From assembly GCA_943737045.1 (NCBI GenBank), contig CALSFV010000301.1:124001-188000 (forward strand): a stretch of DNA of 64,000 nucleotides, in the 5' to 3' direction. Below, in pieces: positions 1 to 10,919 of this stretch. The notes beneath the pieces are model-generated. The model ran no database searches and was not told where the DNA came from. It saw only the letters and a program-made list of their open reading frames with translations. This stretch comes from Parapristionchus giblindavisi (taxonomy: Eukaryota; Nematoda; Chromadorea; Rhabditida; Diplogasteridae). The first letter of the stretch is position 1, and each line of letters opens with the position of its first letter. Position numbers and translations under genes: made by a program.

Positions 1-496
1 TAATTTATTGAGGATATCATTAGCATCATCCATTTTATTTATTTATTTGTTTATCCACATGAATATTTAAGGGAGAAGCGATATGGGAGCGATGAAGACC
101 CGAGAAAAGTGTCCTTTTTGTACATACAGTACCATGCAAAAGTATATCCACTTTTGCTATTTTCGTCATAACTTTATTCAAACTCAACCGATCATGTTCA
201 GATTTTCAGGGATTATTTTGTGAGTGTTGTCACGTATTTCACACAACAAATTAGCCCGGGTGAACTCTTACTGTGAAATTCATTTCGAATTTATCAAAAG
301 TCACAAAAGTGAGATTTTCGTTTTCTTCGTTTTGTTCTGAATTTTTTCACTCATATCGCTACCAATGTGTGTTATATCGTTTTAAAACTATCACATGGCA
401 TCTTGGTAGTATGAATCTATCGATATTCGAGCGAAAACCCATTTGTAGTGGACGTCAGATGGACTGCCCGCAGACACCCTCTCACAGCAGGTCCGG

Positions 497-1721
497 TTGT
501 CTGCTTCGACTATCCACAAGGCCATCAAAACTCCAATCTATGCTCAAACAATGAATAAGACTAATGCACGACCCCACAAGACGATTTTGACATCTGATTG
601 TCCGATTACTCGCATCTGGAAGGAGAAAACGAGGTTCAACGCAATTGACATCGAGCGAGTACAGGCGGAATTTCACCAAATTGGGGCACATAAAGCTTCT
701 AAACCTGGCTGAAAAGATGTTTGGGGTGTTCGACTACATCGTGCAATGTCGTCTTCGTGCGTGGGGACTGTTCAGAAGTCGGCATATCTAGACACCGTTG
801 ATCCCCGAAACGATCCGCAAAGTAAAATCGCGTGGGTAAAAGAGCTCATTCATTGGACACCCTAACAATAGAAGTATTCTGTATTCACATCAGGGCTGGG
901 ATTTTTTGAAAATAATTTCAAAAAATTTTTTGATCAAAAAATGGCTCAAAAAATTTTTGAATTCAAAAATTTTTTGAAAAAGTTCTTTACTTCGTTTAAA
1001 AGGATATTAAGCAATTCAGACATATCATTTTTGCCTGAAAAGTGGTTAAAACGTTCAATTACACAATTGATCAAATTCTGAAACATGAAAAACATCATAC
1101 AATATTTTTTCACTTTTCAAAAATTCTACGTCAGTGCATTGGGCAAACTAATCCACACTAAAAATCATCGAATCCGCTTCATCAAGACCGTGAAAAATGG
1201 TAAAAATGGGAATTTAGTTAAGTTTTGACAAATGTTATCACATTTTTCAACAAATGATTCACTTTTTGTCGTTTTAACGACACTTTTTTACATTTAATTT
1301 TTTTTTTGATTTTTTTGAGAAAAAATCAAAAAAAACTTTTTTGATTTTGAATTTTTTGAAATGGTCAAAAAATTCAAAAAATTCAAAAAATTAAAATCAA
1401 AAAATCCCAGCCCTGATTCACATACGAAATCAAGTTTCTGATGATTGGTACGGGGGAATAACCCATGTTAGTCGTCAGGTTGGCACTAAATTTGATTTGA
1501 AGTACCAGAGGGCCACCGTGAAGCATGGATGAGGATCGTTGATGTTGTGGAGTTGTTTCTCTGTAGATGGGGTTGGCCCGCTGGCCTATATGAATGGAAT
1601 TATGAGTAATCTGGACAACAGTGATGTCCTAGGGACCCATTTCATTTCCTTAAACACCTTTTCATTGGATTTGCGGCTGCTCCACCGCACAAGAGGCCCC
1701 TCCCCTCTTCACTCTTCCTGA
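497..1721 (+). pseudogene. Tc1-family transposase remnant, interrupted
   Basis: Seen: an N-terminal helix-turn-helix-like stretch (SASTIHKAIKTPIYAQTMNK) at 497-560, then a broken stretch with the words VKELIHWTP near 835-864. After the nested insertion, pieces such as KYQRATVKHG and WSCFSVDGVGPLAYMNGIM appear near 1500-1605. Known: TVKHGG-S-MVWGCFS-G-GPL--I-GIM is a strongly conserved block of Tc1-like transposases, lying between the first and second catalytic aspartates. Stops and frame changes interrupt the frame, a 525-bp MITE sits in the middle, and the part that would hold the second and third catalytic acids is missing. It is dead. A second copy of the N-terminal part is on the minus strand in the right arm (1752-2102). 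Confidence 0.7.
891..1415. mobile_element. hAT-type MITE nested in the Tc1-like element
   Basis: Seen: the ends are inverted copies (CAGGGCTGGGATTTTTTGA on the left, its complement ending in CCCAGCCCTG on the right). The sequence ATTCACAT lies immediately outside both ends (883-890 and 1416-1423), a perfect 8-bp target duplication. Known: 8-bp duplications with CAGGG-type termini are characteristic of the hAT superfamily. The 525-bp interior is AT-rich and contains long runs of TTTTTTGA-like words in both orientations. It has no transposase frame, so it is non-autonomous. It splits the Tc1-like transposase remnant and therefore arrived later. Confidence 0.85.
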
Positions 1722-1751
1722 CTGTAGCAGAAGGCGTGATCAATTGATCTC

Positions 1752-2102
1752 TCACCTTCCCCCCCCCCCCATCCCCATCCACCTCTCTTTTAATAATTTT
1801 ATTCTCTCACATATTTTTTTTTGCACTCGAACACTTTGTACTTGTTGAAACACCTTTGCGGTGTACGATAAATAAATAAATAAATTGTCAACCAAGTTTA
1901 GAGCTTTAGGTACAACAATTTGGCGATATTCCGCCAGTTCTCGCTTGACACCCATTTCCGCAAACCTCGGATTCTCCTTCCAGATGCGGGTAATCGGACA
2001 ATCAGATGTCAAAATCGTCTTGTGGGGTCGTGCATTAGTCTTATTCATTGTTTGAGCATAGATTGGAGTTTTGATGGCCTTGTGGATAGTCGAAGCAGAC
2101 AA
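1752..2102 (-). pseudogene. Inverted second copy of the Tc1-like transposase N-terminus
   Basis: This minus-strand frame repeats the first 40 or so residues of the plus-strand remnant at 497-712 almost exactly. It then continues for longer (PRFAEMGVKRELAEYRQIVV) without a stop before running into simple sequence (TTTA repeats, poly-C). It is part of the right inverted arm. It has no catalytic region and no reason to be expressed as a gene. It shows that the arms arose by duplicating and inverting the element's 5' half. Confidence 0.65.
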
Positions 2103-2472
2103 CCGGACCTGCTGTGAGAGGGTGTCTGCGGGCAGTCCATCAGACGTCCACTACAAATGGGTTTTCGCTCGAATATCGATAGATTCATACTACCAAGATG
2201 CCATGTGATAGTTTTAAAACGATAGAACACACATTGGTAGCGATATGAGTCAAAAAATTCAGAACAAAACGAAGAAAACGAAAATCTCACTTTTGTGACT
2301 TTTGATAAATTCGAAATGAATTTCACAGTAAGAGTTCACCCGGGCTATTTTGTTGTGTGAAATACGTGAAAACACTCTCAAAATAGTCCCTGAAAAGCTT
2401 GACTTAATCGGTTGAGTTTGAAAAAAGTTATGACGAAAAAAGCAAAAGTGGATGTACTTTTGCACGGTACTG

Positions 2473-3120
2473 TATGTCCGATTTTTGAATTGAGCACTAA
2501 TTTGGATGTTCTTTGGCATTCACGCATTTATGCGAAATATAATTCAAATACACTTGCAAAAGTTTATTTACCAATCCTTGTTCACTTTGCTTACAAATAG
2601 GCGAAAGGGACTAAGAAAACTGGAATGTTAGATACCCTGTCCGAAGCTCGGTTCGTGCCTACGAGGACCTCACACGTTGAGTCACTCATTGCGCTGCGAT
2701 TAATTGATTAAAGATGTAAACCCTGGTGTCTGATTCCATGCATGATAATGGATATAAGTAAAATCATGCATGATATGATAATTCTATGCATGATCATGCA
2801 TGGTCATTCATGATTCTTGATCATGCACGAAATTTCACGTGATCTTGCATGGATTCAAACATGTGAAAATAAATATTCTAAAATCTATGCAAATCTGTGA
2901 TCGTATACGTTGTACAATGTGCCGCGGTGAGAATCCATTTCGCCCCGATCACGGTACCTGAATATCGATAATTCTAATTAATAAAATAAATTTCTAATAT
3001 CATTGGTATCATCCATGGTCATGGTCCCGAGAAAAAGTGTACTCCTACTTTATATCAAAGGCATCCACGGTTGAGATTTTGAGACTCGAAAAGTACGCGT
3101 CACAGACCAAAAGAAAAGTG
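2473..3120. other. Gene-free stretch with CATGCATGAT words
   Basis: No coding region can be supported here. Between about 2736 and 2865 the hexamer-like word CATGCATGAT and variants recur in both orientations (the word is nearly its own complement). The rest is AT-rich and featureless. Confidence 0.5.
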
Positions 3121-3128
3121 TATTCCGG

Positions 3129-3225
3129 TGCACAAGAGATGTGAAGTGTTATGTTTAACACTTTTTTGTTGATTTTTTTTAATACAAAAAGTGTTAAATA
3201 TATGTAACACTTCACAGGTCTTGTG
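3129..3225. repeat. Short inverted repeat (possible MITE)
   Basis: The left side (CACAAGAGATGTGAAGTGTTA) and the right side (ending in CACTTCACAGGTCTTGTG) are near-perfect inverted copies and would form a hairpin of about 40 bp with an AT-rich loop. The flanks TATTCCGG (3121-3128) and TATTACGG (3226-3233) match in 7 of 8 positions and may be an aged 8-bp target duplication. The family is unknown. Confidence 0.5.
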
Positions 3226-3852
3226 TATTACGGCTCCATTTTCCGATTTTTTCAGCCGGAAAATTTTCCGAATTCTTTTCAAATTTTCCGAATTTTTGAA
3301 GAAAAAAAAAGAAAAAAGTCGATTTTGTAAGAATTGTGCGACAAACAATATACGTAAATTGTCTTTTCATGAGAACATTGCAAAGTTGGGTAAATAAAAT
3401 AAATAGAAACAGAGTTCTCTTCCTTGTGCGAATTTTCTAGCCTCATTTTCTTTTCATTTCGCGACTGTTGAACAGAACTTAACAATATTAGGAAATCTGT
3501 TTTTCAAAACCTCTAAAGTATATGGAAAAATTAAATTGCATATTGTACAATATTTAAATGCTAATCGAACCTCCACAATTGAACCTCGCATTGTTCCTTT
3601 TTCGTTTGTCCGTCGAGGGTTTTATTCCAAATGTTAACAGCACTTGCCATGGCCATTTGCCTGGAGGAGCATCGTCACCACCGATTATCTGAAAACAATT
3701 ATTATCGATTATTAAAATTTTCCCAAAGAATCCCTGACACTAAATACTTCATTTTCGTTCGTCATATTTATGTGTCCCGTTTCGTGCGTACGCACGTTGA
3801 TAAAATTGAAAATATTATATAATATAAAACTGATTAACGTATTCTTTTTTCC

Positions 3853-3966
3853 TTTAAAGACAAACCCCGAGTTAATTCCGCTCTGGCAACGCTCTCTCGT
3901 AGACAAAGTGAGCGATAGAGCATTGCCAGAGTAGGAGTTTCAAATTAGCTCGGCTTTGCCTTTAAA
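3853..3966. repeat. Palindromic MITE, family A, copy 1
   Basis: Family A is a roughly 110-bp palindrome. Consensus end: TTTAAAGGCACACCCGAGC, then TAATTTGAAACTCTCCGCTC and TGGCAACGCTCTCTCG. The centre reads TAGACAAAGAAAG and the mirror arm follows. This copy shows both ends and the TAGACAAAGTGAGCGA centre. The whole unit would fold into one long hairpin. There is no coding content. Confidence 0.8.
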
Positions 3967-4216
3967 CAATTGATATTATTCGCGATTATGTGAATTGCCT
4001 TCTGCAATTATAATAACATATGCCCTTCCTTTAATAAATAGTGAGCCGAGAACAGACTCTATTCGTTTCACAATTCATTTATTGCTTTTTAGCTGATCTT
4101 TGTCAGCGAACAACCAATGAAATGTGCAATCAAAATACAATTTCACAACCATTCGGCAGATTTGAAAAAAAAACGAAACGGAGCACGACTAAAGAATATC
4201 AATCAATAATCAAAAA

Positions 4217-4582
4217 TTAATAAATATCAATAATCAATGAATCACCCTGGCATTCGTTACTGATTTCCACCAACTGGACAGCAACCCTCCTCCCTCTTCT
4301 GGATAGGATCGACCACAATCGATCGAGAGCGTCACTTGTAGAAAGGTTACGGTAATCAGCAGATGAACTAGACTCATTATCGATTGATTTGGACGAATAA
4401 CGATCGATAGGATAAGGGCGAGGGGAAGAGTGGAGATGGAAATATGTTTGCACGTTGCTTTCTAAGGAAAGGAGAATGATGGCTGTTATGATTATTTGAT
4501 GGGATGAAGCACAAGGAAGAAGAAGAAGAGGAAGACGAAGAAGAAGAACAGAGATCGGAGATATTATAGTGCGAGAGAGCAT
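4217..4582 (-). other. Unsupported minus-strand open frame of 121 codons
   Basis: This frame opens with a leucine-rich, signal-like stretch, but most of its length comes from GAAGA-type simple sequence (4506-4550) read in reverse. I recognise no domain, and no splice sites or neighbouring exons fit. It is recorded because it is the longest frame in the first 10 kb outside the transposons. It is probably not a gene. Confidence 0.15.
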
Positions 4583-4947
4583 TGGAATGGAAGAGATGCA
4601 GACAATGAGAGAGAATACTGAAAAGTGAACATTACTGTACCAATTATGCCAACCCCTTTATGTAATTATTTTTCCTGTTACGTATAATATGATGGAATAA
4701 AGAAAAAAGAATGATAAGAATAAGAATAATCGTTGGGTTAAAGCGTGAATCACTGAAATCTTGGTTGTCATATGCAATAATTATTTTCACAATGCTTAGA
4801 ACAGTTTCGGTTCCATAAATCACATGGTGAAATCACAAAGGACACTAAAATGTAACTAAAATCGTGTTTTAAATATGTAAAGCAAGATTTGCATTACTTT
4901 GTTTTAGATTTTTGATACACTAATTCGAAATTTTGTGTAATTCAGGG

Positions 4948-5648
4948 CAGGTCTGGGATTTCCGATTTTCCGATTTTCCGAATTTTTAGATTTTCCTACC
5001 TTTTTCGGAAAATTTTGATTTCCGAGTTTCCGAAAATTTTTCGGAAAATTCGGAAAAGTTCTAGTGACTAAAAATCATTGAGTAAAATATTTTTTAATGA
5101 ATATATGCATTAAAAACATTTCTAGTGGCTAAAAGTCATAGAATAAAATATTTTTTCATGAAAATAAACATTTTAAAAAAAGCAGTAATAAATTCTCTTT
5201 TTCATTTCGATTGTTTTGTATGTATGCTGACCAAAGTATACTGTAGGCGAAAATACCATCAATCCTGATAGGTGGCAGCTCTTTCCCAACCAGATTCGAA
5301 CCCCTTGACCTAATGGTATCACGAAATCAGCTGTGCTTTCTCCCCCTATTCGCTCTCGCCTTCCTCTTAAGGTCTGCTAAGAACATTCTCTCTCTCGACA
5401 ATGATAGTATTGTACAGTTACTCATTCCCAAAATTAACACCTAGCAAAACGGACTCAATAGTTCCAAAGATGGTGTTATATATTTATATTTTGAGTTTCA
5501 CAATAAACGTGTTGCTAAATAATATCGTTTGTAGGATTTCCAGAACAATAAAAACTTTTAAAAATATGTTCCGAATATTTTCCGAATTTTCCGAAAATAT
5601 TTTCGGAAATTTGCGATTTTCCGAAAATAGTTTTACCGAACAGCCCTG
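4948..5648. mobile_element. hAT-type non-autonomous element with perfect 8-bp duplication
   Basis: Seen: the left end begins CAGGTCTGGGATTTCCG. The right end, read inward, begins CAGGGCTGTTCGG. ATTCAGGG lies directly outside both ends (4940-4947 and 5649-5656), a perfect 8-bp target duplication. The 701-bp interior has blocks of TTTTCCGAAAAT palindromes near both ends and an AT-rich middle with no transposase frame. The terminus resembles that of the element at 891-1415, so the two probably belong to related hAT families. A short piece of similar TTTTCCGAATTTT sequence also occurs at 3236-3310. Confidence 0.8.
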
Positions 5649-5968
5649 ATTCAGGGGGATTATATTCGTAAATTGACGATTGGCGGCGCCAAGGACGCCA
5701 ACGAGCATGCCGACAATATGGCTGAGTACAGGAAAAGAGATTCTCTATTCCAAACCGTGATTTTGAGGGTCGCGGCGATCTCTTGTTACAGTGGAGATTG
5801 TGCGGGACTATACGGAACATTCTACGATAACCTTTTGGAGGTTATATTCTATTCTATTCTATTCTATTCGCGTCTACCCTTTATTGAGCATAACAAATAA
5901 GACAACATGACATAAATTTCAGTAGTCATGCTTCGCACTTCCCAATTCATACCAGCAGTTATAGCAAC

Positions 5969-6001
5969 ATACGTAATAATAATAATAATAATAATAATAA
6001 A
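5969..6001. repeat. (AAT)n microsatellite
   Basis: About ten AAT units in a row between two unique sequences. Confidence 0.85.
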
Positions 6002-6164
6002 TTTATCACGTCAAGCGATCATCGTTAGGTGGGGTGGAGTACTACCAGATATGCAACATACGTGTTGCACTTCAAATTGGTTCAATGTTGCTGTGTTCAA
6101 TCCATTACGAAATGTGTTGAAAACAAATATAAAATGGTGTTGTCTCCAGATTGTTATTTCCGCT

Positions 6165-6680
6165 TCTTGGAGCTCTGTTAGAGTTTATATACGGGAGCTC
6201 TAGAGAGCTCGGACGCTGTCGGTGAGGGAGTTCTGATATGAGGGAGCTCTGAGGGAGCTCGCTTCTTAGAGCAGTGAGAGTTCTCCGGTATTTTTACTGT
6301 TCAATCCCGTGGTGTACGCCGCGAGGTACACCACGGGGTAGAACCTTAAGACGGGGTACCTCGCTAGCTGCAGCCTCTAGACGGTGTGCCCCGCGAGTAA
6401 AAAATACCGGAGCCGCGAGATTTGATGTCCACCCCGCGAGGCACACCGTCCCTTCCACACCGTGGTGCACCTCGCGGTGTACCCCGCGAGATTTGGCCTC
6501 TCAAAGGTGTGCCCCGTGAGCAAAAAATAATGGAATATTTATAGAAGAGATCTCCGAGAGAGCTTGGGAGTAGTCAGTGAGGGAGTTCTGATCACAGCGA
6601 GCTCTCAGGGGACTTGTGTCCGGTAGCTCTAACTAGTAACTAGTAGTAAGAGTTTATAGGGGAGAGCTACGAGAGCTGTC
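6165..6680. repeat. GAGCTC-rich repeat cluster with internal inverted repeats
   Basis: The words GAGGGAGCTCTGA and TGAGGGAGTTCTGAT recur several times. Inside, 6282-6412 is bounded by CTCCGGTATTTTTACT and its inverted partner GTAAAAAATACCGGAG. Within that and after it are GC-rich pieces such as CCGCGAGGTACACCACGGGG that form further local hairpins. The block is more GC-rich than its surroundings, so it looks inserted. The family is not recognised and there is no coding region. Confidence 0.6.
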
Positions 6681-6719
6681 AATGAGGGAGCTCGTATAGA
6701 TCTTGGCGAGATTAGAAAG

Positions 6720-8700
6720 TGCAAAAAATGATGTGAGTGTGTTGAAGATGTCCCATTGTTTATCCAGTAGCTGAAGGCGAATTGTGCACTGAAGATAACA
6801 ATTCTCTTATATGACTCTTAGCTAGGGAATTGTTTAGTGTAACCTGATATGGATGAATGTGCGAAATTGCATGAGTTATCGATATTTGTTAGTATTTTGA
6901 TCTTTTTGCAATTGATATTCCTTTAATTTAAACATATTTCTTCTTCTTATTATTATTATTATTATTAATATTTATCACGAGTACTCTCTGATGTACTTGG
7001 TAAAAGCCAAGAACGTTATTCTTCATAAGCGCGACTTTCAATTCCACAATTCTCGAATATGAGAAGATCATACTTTATTTGACTCCTCTCACTTATATTA
7101 TATTGATTGTAATAGAATTAGCCATCGTTATAGGATATCACTACCTTTTTGTATTCCCAAATCCCTTTCCACTTGTGCCTCTAGATCTCTGTCCACGTGG
7201 AACTCCCTCACCCAAGAGCTTGTCTCTTCCCCTCCCCATATATTCCGTGCAGGGATACTAAATTTGCCCCCTCACAATATTATAACTCAATCTCGTATTC
7301 GTCCTTAATATCATTGTTCAGCTAAAGCTGCCACTCCCCAACCGAAATCGCTTAAGCGACGGAACTCCATCACTCCCTTATTGCTTCATTCATTCATTAT
7401 TCTTGATTTTAACTGATGGATAAAGAAATAAATAAATAAATACAATTGATATTATGTTTTCGCGGTTATGTGAATCATCTTCTGCCATTATCAAAACATT
7501 TGCTCTTATGTTGCTCGCAATTTCCTATTTTTCAATCTCCAAGAGATATTTCCCTCCATTCAAGAAAACGGTACATGTTGATTAAATCTCACTAGAACGT
7601 TGTTATCGCCAACTAGGCCTGTTAGACTGTGTCCAATACCTCTGTCTTACTATTATTCACTTATTGTAAGTACTGAAAAGATAAATAATAATGTTAATAT
7701 TTTGTGTACGCACGTGTGCGCAACAAAATAGGCAATAGGTTCAATTTATACTTGTACTCCGTCACAGGAGGAATGAAAAGAGGCGGCATTTATTATAGCT
7801 TTGTGGATAAATGCATTGTATTGCATTGTATTGTATCAATAGGCCTATCTAGTCTAAGAGGCCTACTGAACGAACATCGCATACATTTCGTGGGTTATTT
7901 AATTATCTCATACAAGTTTTGAATAAAGAAATCGTCTTGAATGGAGAATATAATCTATTATATTTAGAAGATTAGATCAAACAAATAAGAAGATCTGCCC
8001 CCAAACTCTTTTGACTCACAGCATGCCAAAGCATGAATCTGATAAAGAATTTTGAGTATTAAATTGTTTTGCATTGCATGCCGTTCAGTTAAAACTTACA
8101 AGAAAAATTCAGGATTCATCCACTTTTTGTAAAAATCTACTTTATCGTCGTCGTAGCATCGTATTAATGCGTACTTGTGCATATATGTATCTATCAATTT
8201 AGTTACAAACATCTTTCATATACGCATACTGTTTAAAGTTCACTAGTCTTCGATTTGCCAAACAGATCAAGGCATGCCATATTTCTCTTTATTACTCACA
8301 AATTATAATTAAACAAGAAATGATATAATACTGACCGTATAAAATACCAGCCACAGCTATAATAATTTTGTTATGTTTAGAGAGAGCCCCCCAATAGTAG
8401 GTAGATCATATAGAGAGAGCGAGGAGGGAAGAAATGGTAAGGGTTGGAGGACTCATCGAAAATTTCTGTGTTCAGCAGCTAGTAGCGAGGCAATTACACA
8501 ATTGCACTTTATACTGACAATACTATTCTGCCAATCGTTGAACGGGCATCAGAAAGTCGACGAGAACTGAAAAATAATTAATTTGTTTGTATTAGAACGA
8601 TGGAGTTCATAAGAACCAAACTACTCATGTAGACTTCCTTTAATGACTATTACTTCGAGCAACAAAAAAAAAACAATAGAGAACTTTCTGTATTCTTTAT
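6720..8700. other. Gene-free interval
   Basis: No exon, RNA gene or full mobile element is recognisable. There is a short (TTA)n run near 6947-6968. The fragment TTTTTAAAGGCACACCACAA at about 8706-8727 looks like one broken end of the family A MITE. Confidence 0.5.
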
Positions 8701-9024
8701 TTTTATTTTTAAAGGCACACCACAAGCTAAAGCAAGTATAAGAGAAGTGTAAGAAAAGAAGTTTGAAAGTATAAGAGAGAATATTGCCAGAGCGTTTTTT
8801 TACAGGGGGGGGGCACCCCATGTTAAATTCATAATATTAATAGATGTACAAGTATATGTTTGCTTGCACATATATATGTAGGTTAGCTAATAATGTGCCC
8901 TATGGTGCATCACGTACTTTCTATGATTATGTGTTCTGTATAGAACACTGCAGAGACAATCGCTAACGTACAGCTCATCTCTGTGTAGTCTGCCTTTTTC
9001 TGAAAGAAATAAACGATCGTGTAG

Positions 9025-9138
9025 TCAAACCTCAGGCTAATTTTGATCTCCACTCTGGCAGCGCTCTCTCATAAACAAAGAAAGCGAGAAACATTTCTAG
9101 AGCGGAGAGTTTCAAATTAGCTTGAGGTGTGTCTTTAA
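9025..9138. repeat. Palindromic MITE, family A, copy 2
   Basis: Both arms are present (CTCCACTCTGGCAGCGCTCTC and its mirror ending in TTTCAAATTAGC) around the centre ATAAACAAAGAAAGCGAGA. The termini are more diverged than in copy 1. Confidence 0.75.
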
Positions 9139-9384
9139 TGTTAGCAATTTGTGAAAAATTAATTTTTGTTAAATATATATATAGTTATATTTCAGATGCG
9201 TAATAACAAAAATCTTTTTTAGCATTATCAATACACTATAAATAAAGCAGAATAGTGATGGCGTTTGTTCACACCATCACTTTTCTCTCTCTTTCAATGT
9301 AGTGCTCGGCATACATCGGACGGGTTTGGTGCGCGATGGAACTGATCAGCGGTGGGCGGCGCTTAGTCGGTTCCAAGCCATACC

Positions 9385-9535
9385 AAGTTAGCTAATAAGT
9401 CAAGTCGTCATTACTTAAGTTATAAGTCAGGGATTAAGTTAGGTAAGAAATAAGTTAAGTACAGTTAAGTAAACAAAGTGAAATCAAGTCATGTTAACGT
9501 AAATTAAGTTAAGGCAAGGTAAGTTATACGTCATG
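9385..9535. repeat. AAGTTAAGT-type short-word repeats
   Basis: Variants of (A)AGTTAAGT / AAGTCA recur irregularly here. A comparable TTAACTTAACTTAACC run occurs in ankyrin intron 1 (46,601-46,630). The origin is unknown. Confidence 0.5.
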
Positions 9536-9623
9536 GTACATATTACTGTAACACAACTAAGCACATCACCGATTACGGTAGCATCGCACATCGTACATCA
9601 AGGATAAGGAATATGATTATTAG

Positions 9624-9790
9624 CTACCGTAACCCGGTTCGGTGGGTCAGAATAAGTACCGATGGTCAGCTTTGAGTAAAAATTGTCGTACTAAGCATTA
9701 TTCGAGTTAAATGATTATGCCTATTGTGGACTACCGTAACCCGGTTCGGTGGGTCAGAATGAGTACGAATGGTCAGATTTGAGTAAAATT
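9624..9790. repeat. Two direct copies of a ~60-bp unit
   Basis: The unit begins CTACCGTAACCCGGTTCGGT, continues GGGTCAGAAT-AGTAC and ends at GAGTAAAA. It occurs at about 9624-9682 and again at about 9730-9789, spaced by about 107 bp, with few differences. The function is unknown. Confidence 0.7.
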
Positions 9791-10900
9791 CTGTGAAGTC
9801 ATCGTCAAGTCTCATCCACCTCAGATAAATTTAAAAAATACGAAGAAATTCTCAAAAAAGGCGCGACTAGACACAATGCAGTCGATAACGCGCGCCGGAG
9901 GCGCGCGCGACTGGCTGGTAAATAATAAATACAAAAATAAACTTACTAAGAACTCGAATGACGGATGCGAGAATATCAAAAGAATAGGAACGAAATAGTA
10001 TAAATGAAATGAGACTGGCATTCTTAAATAATTTTTAAATAACGATAAGATAAGAGGAGAAATAATATTTAAAAATATATTTTTGCGCGCTACAAAAAGA
10101 TGATTTTTGATAAATCGATAGATTAGTACGGAGAAATACGATACTCTGAGGGTCGAAAATTTGGAAATTGTCACAATAAAAGAGTTGGTGAAGCGATGGA
10201 TTTACGGAAAGCTATAACAGAAGGCATATAATATAATATTATCTAGCTTATTCGAAAAAAAGAAATGAGAAACGAAAATGGAAGGTAAATGATATGACAT
10301 TGTTGTGACAAATAATGATATGGAAGCGAGGGAAAGGTGGAAGAGTAAGATGTCTTGAAGGCGGACTCAATATGTATATACATGTATTTGAAGACTCGTG
10401 TAACCTGAAACGAATACGAAACGAGACAAGAATAATAGAAATCGATACACTTTGTTATGTCGAAATATCTTTATTCGTCCGCTTAGGGCCAGCTGGATCG
10501 CTATTAGAGGGTTCACCAAATAGTCAGACTGGACGTATTTCTCCTTCTTCCTTCTTTAGAACTTAACAAAGACCAACCCTGTAAGTATAGTCAGGTGAGT
10601 GAGAGATATTATTATTACTATTATTATTATTAGATATCTATAGAACGTGCGAGATATGTATATGAAAGAAATAGATCGAAAGAATCGTTTGATGATCTTC
10701 TGAAAAGATCTTCTCCAAATAATTTATTCTAGATTCATCATTTAGGAAACAAGAAAATACACAATAAAATATATTGTTATGGAAGAAAAAAGTGTTTTTT
10801 TTTCCAGAAGTCCTGACCTGGCAAACCCACGTTGCTCCAGTGAACTCTCGACCACAGCGCGTCGAAATAACGCGTTGCGGTCATTTCATTTGATTTTCTT

Positions 10901-10905
10901 TCTAG
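10901..10905 (+). promoter_or_regulatory. Possible spliced-leader acceptor upstream of KTI12
   Basis: A pyrimidine-rich stretch ending TTTTCTTTCTAG lies 14 nt before the KTI12 start codon, with no matching upstream exon. In nematodes such a site directly before the ATG is usually where a spliced leader is joined. This is an inference from position and sequence only. Confidence 0.45.
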
Positions 10906-10919
10906 TTTTCATCGTTTTC

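Larger units (their letters stand above)
127..2472. mobile_element. Tc1/mariner-type element with ~0.59-kb inverted arms (degenerate, foldback form)
   Basis: Seen: both ends carry the same inverted terminus, CAGTACC(A/G)TGCAAAAGTA followed by (T/C)ATCCACTTTTGCT. The first bases (CAGT) and the ATCCACTTTTG block resemble the Tc1 terminus. A TA dinucleotide flanks each end (125-126 and 2473-2474), the target duplication expected of Tc1/mariner. The arms run about 127-714 and 1886-2472 and are long, similar inverted copies. Each carries the same N-terminal part of a transposase-like frame. Between the arms lie the rest of a decayed transposase, a nested hAT-type MITE (891-1415) and a poly-C stretch near 1760. 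Inference: the right arm replaced the original 3' end of the transposase with an inverted copy of the 5' end, giving a foldback element that can no longer make a complete transposase. Confidence 0.8.

Noticed and set aside
2736..2865. CATGCATGAT cluster as a transposon
   Set aside because: Words recur in both orientations because they are self-complementary; no termini or target duplication found.
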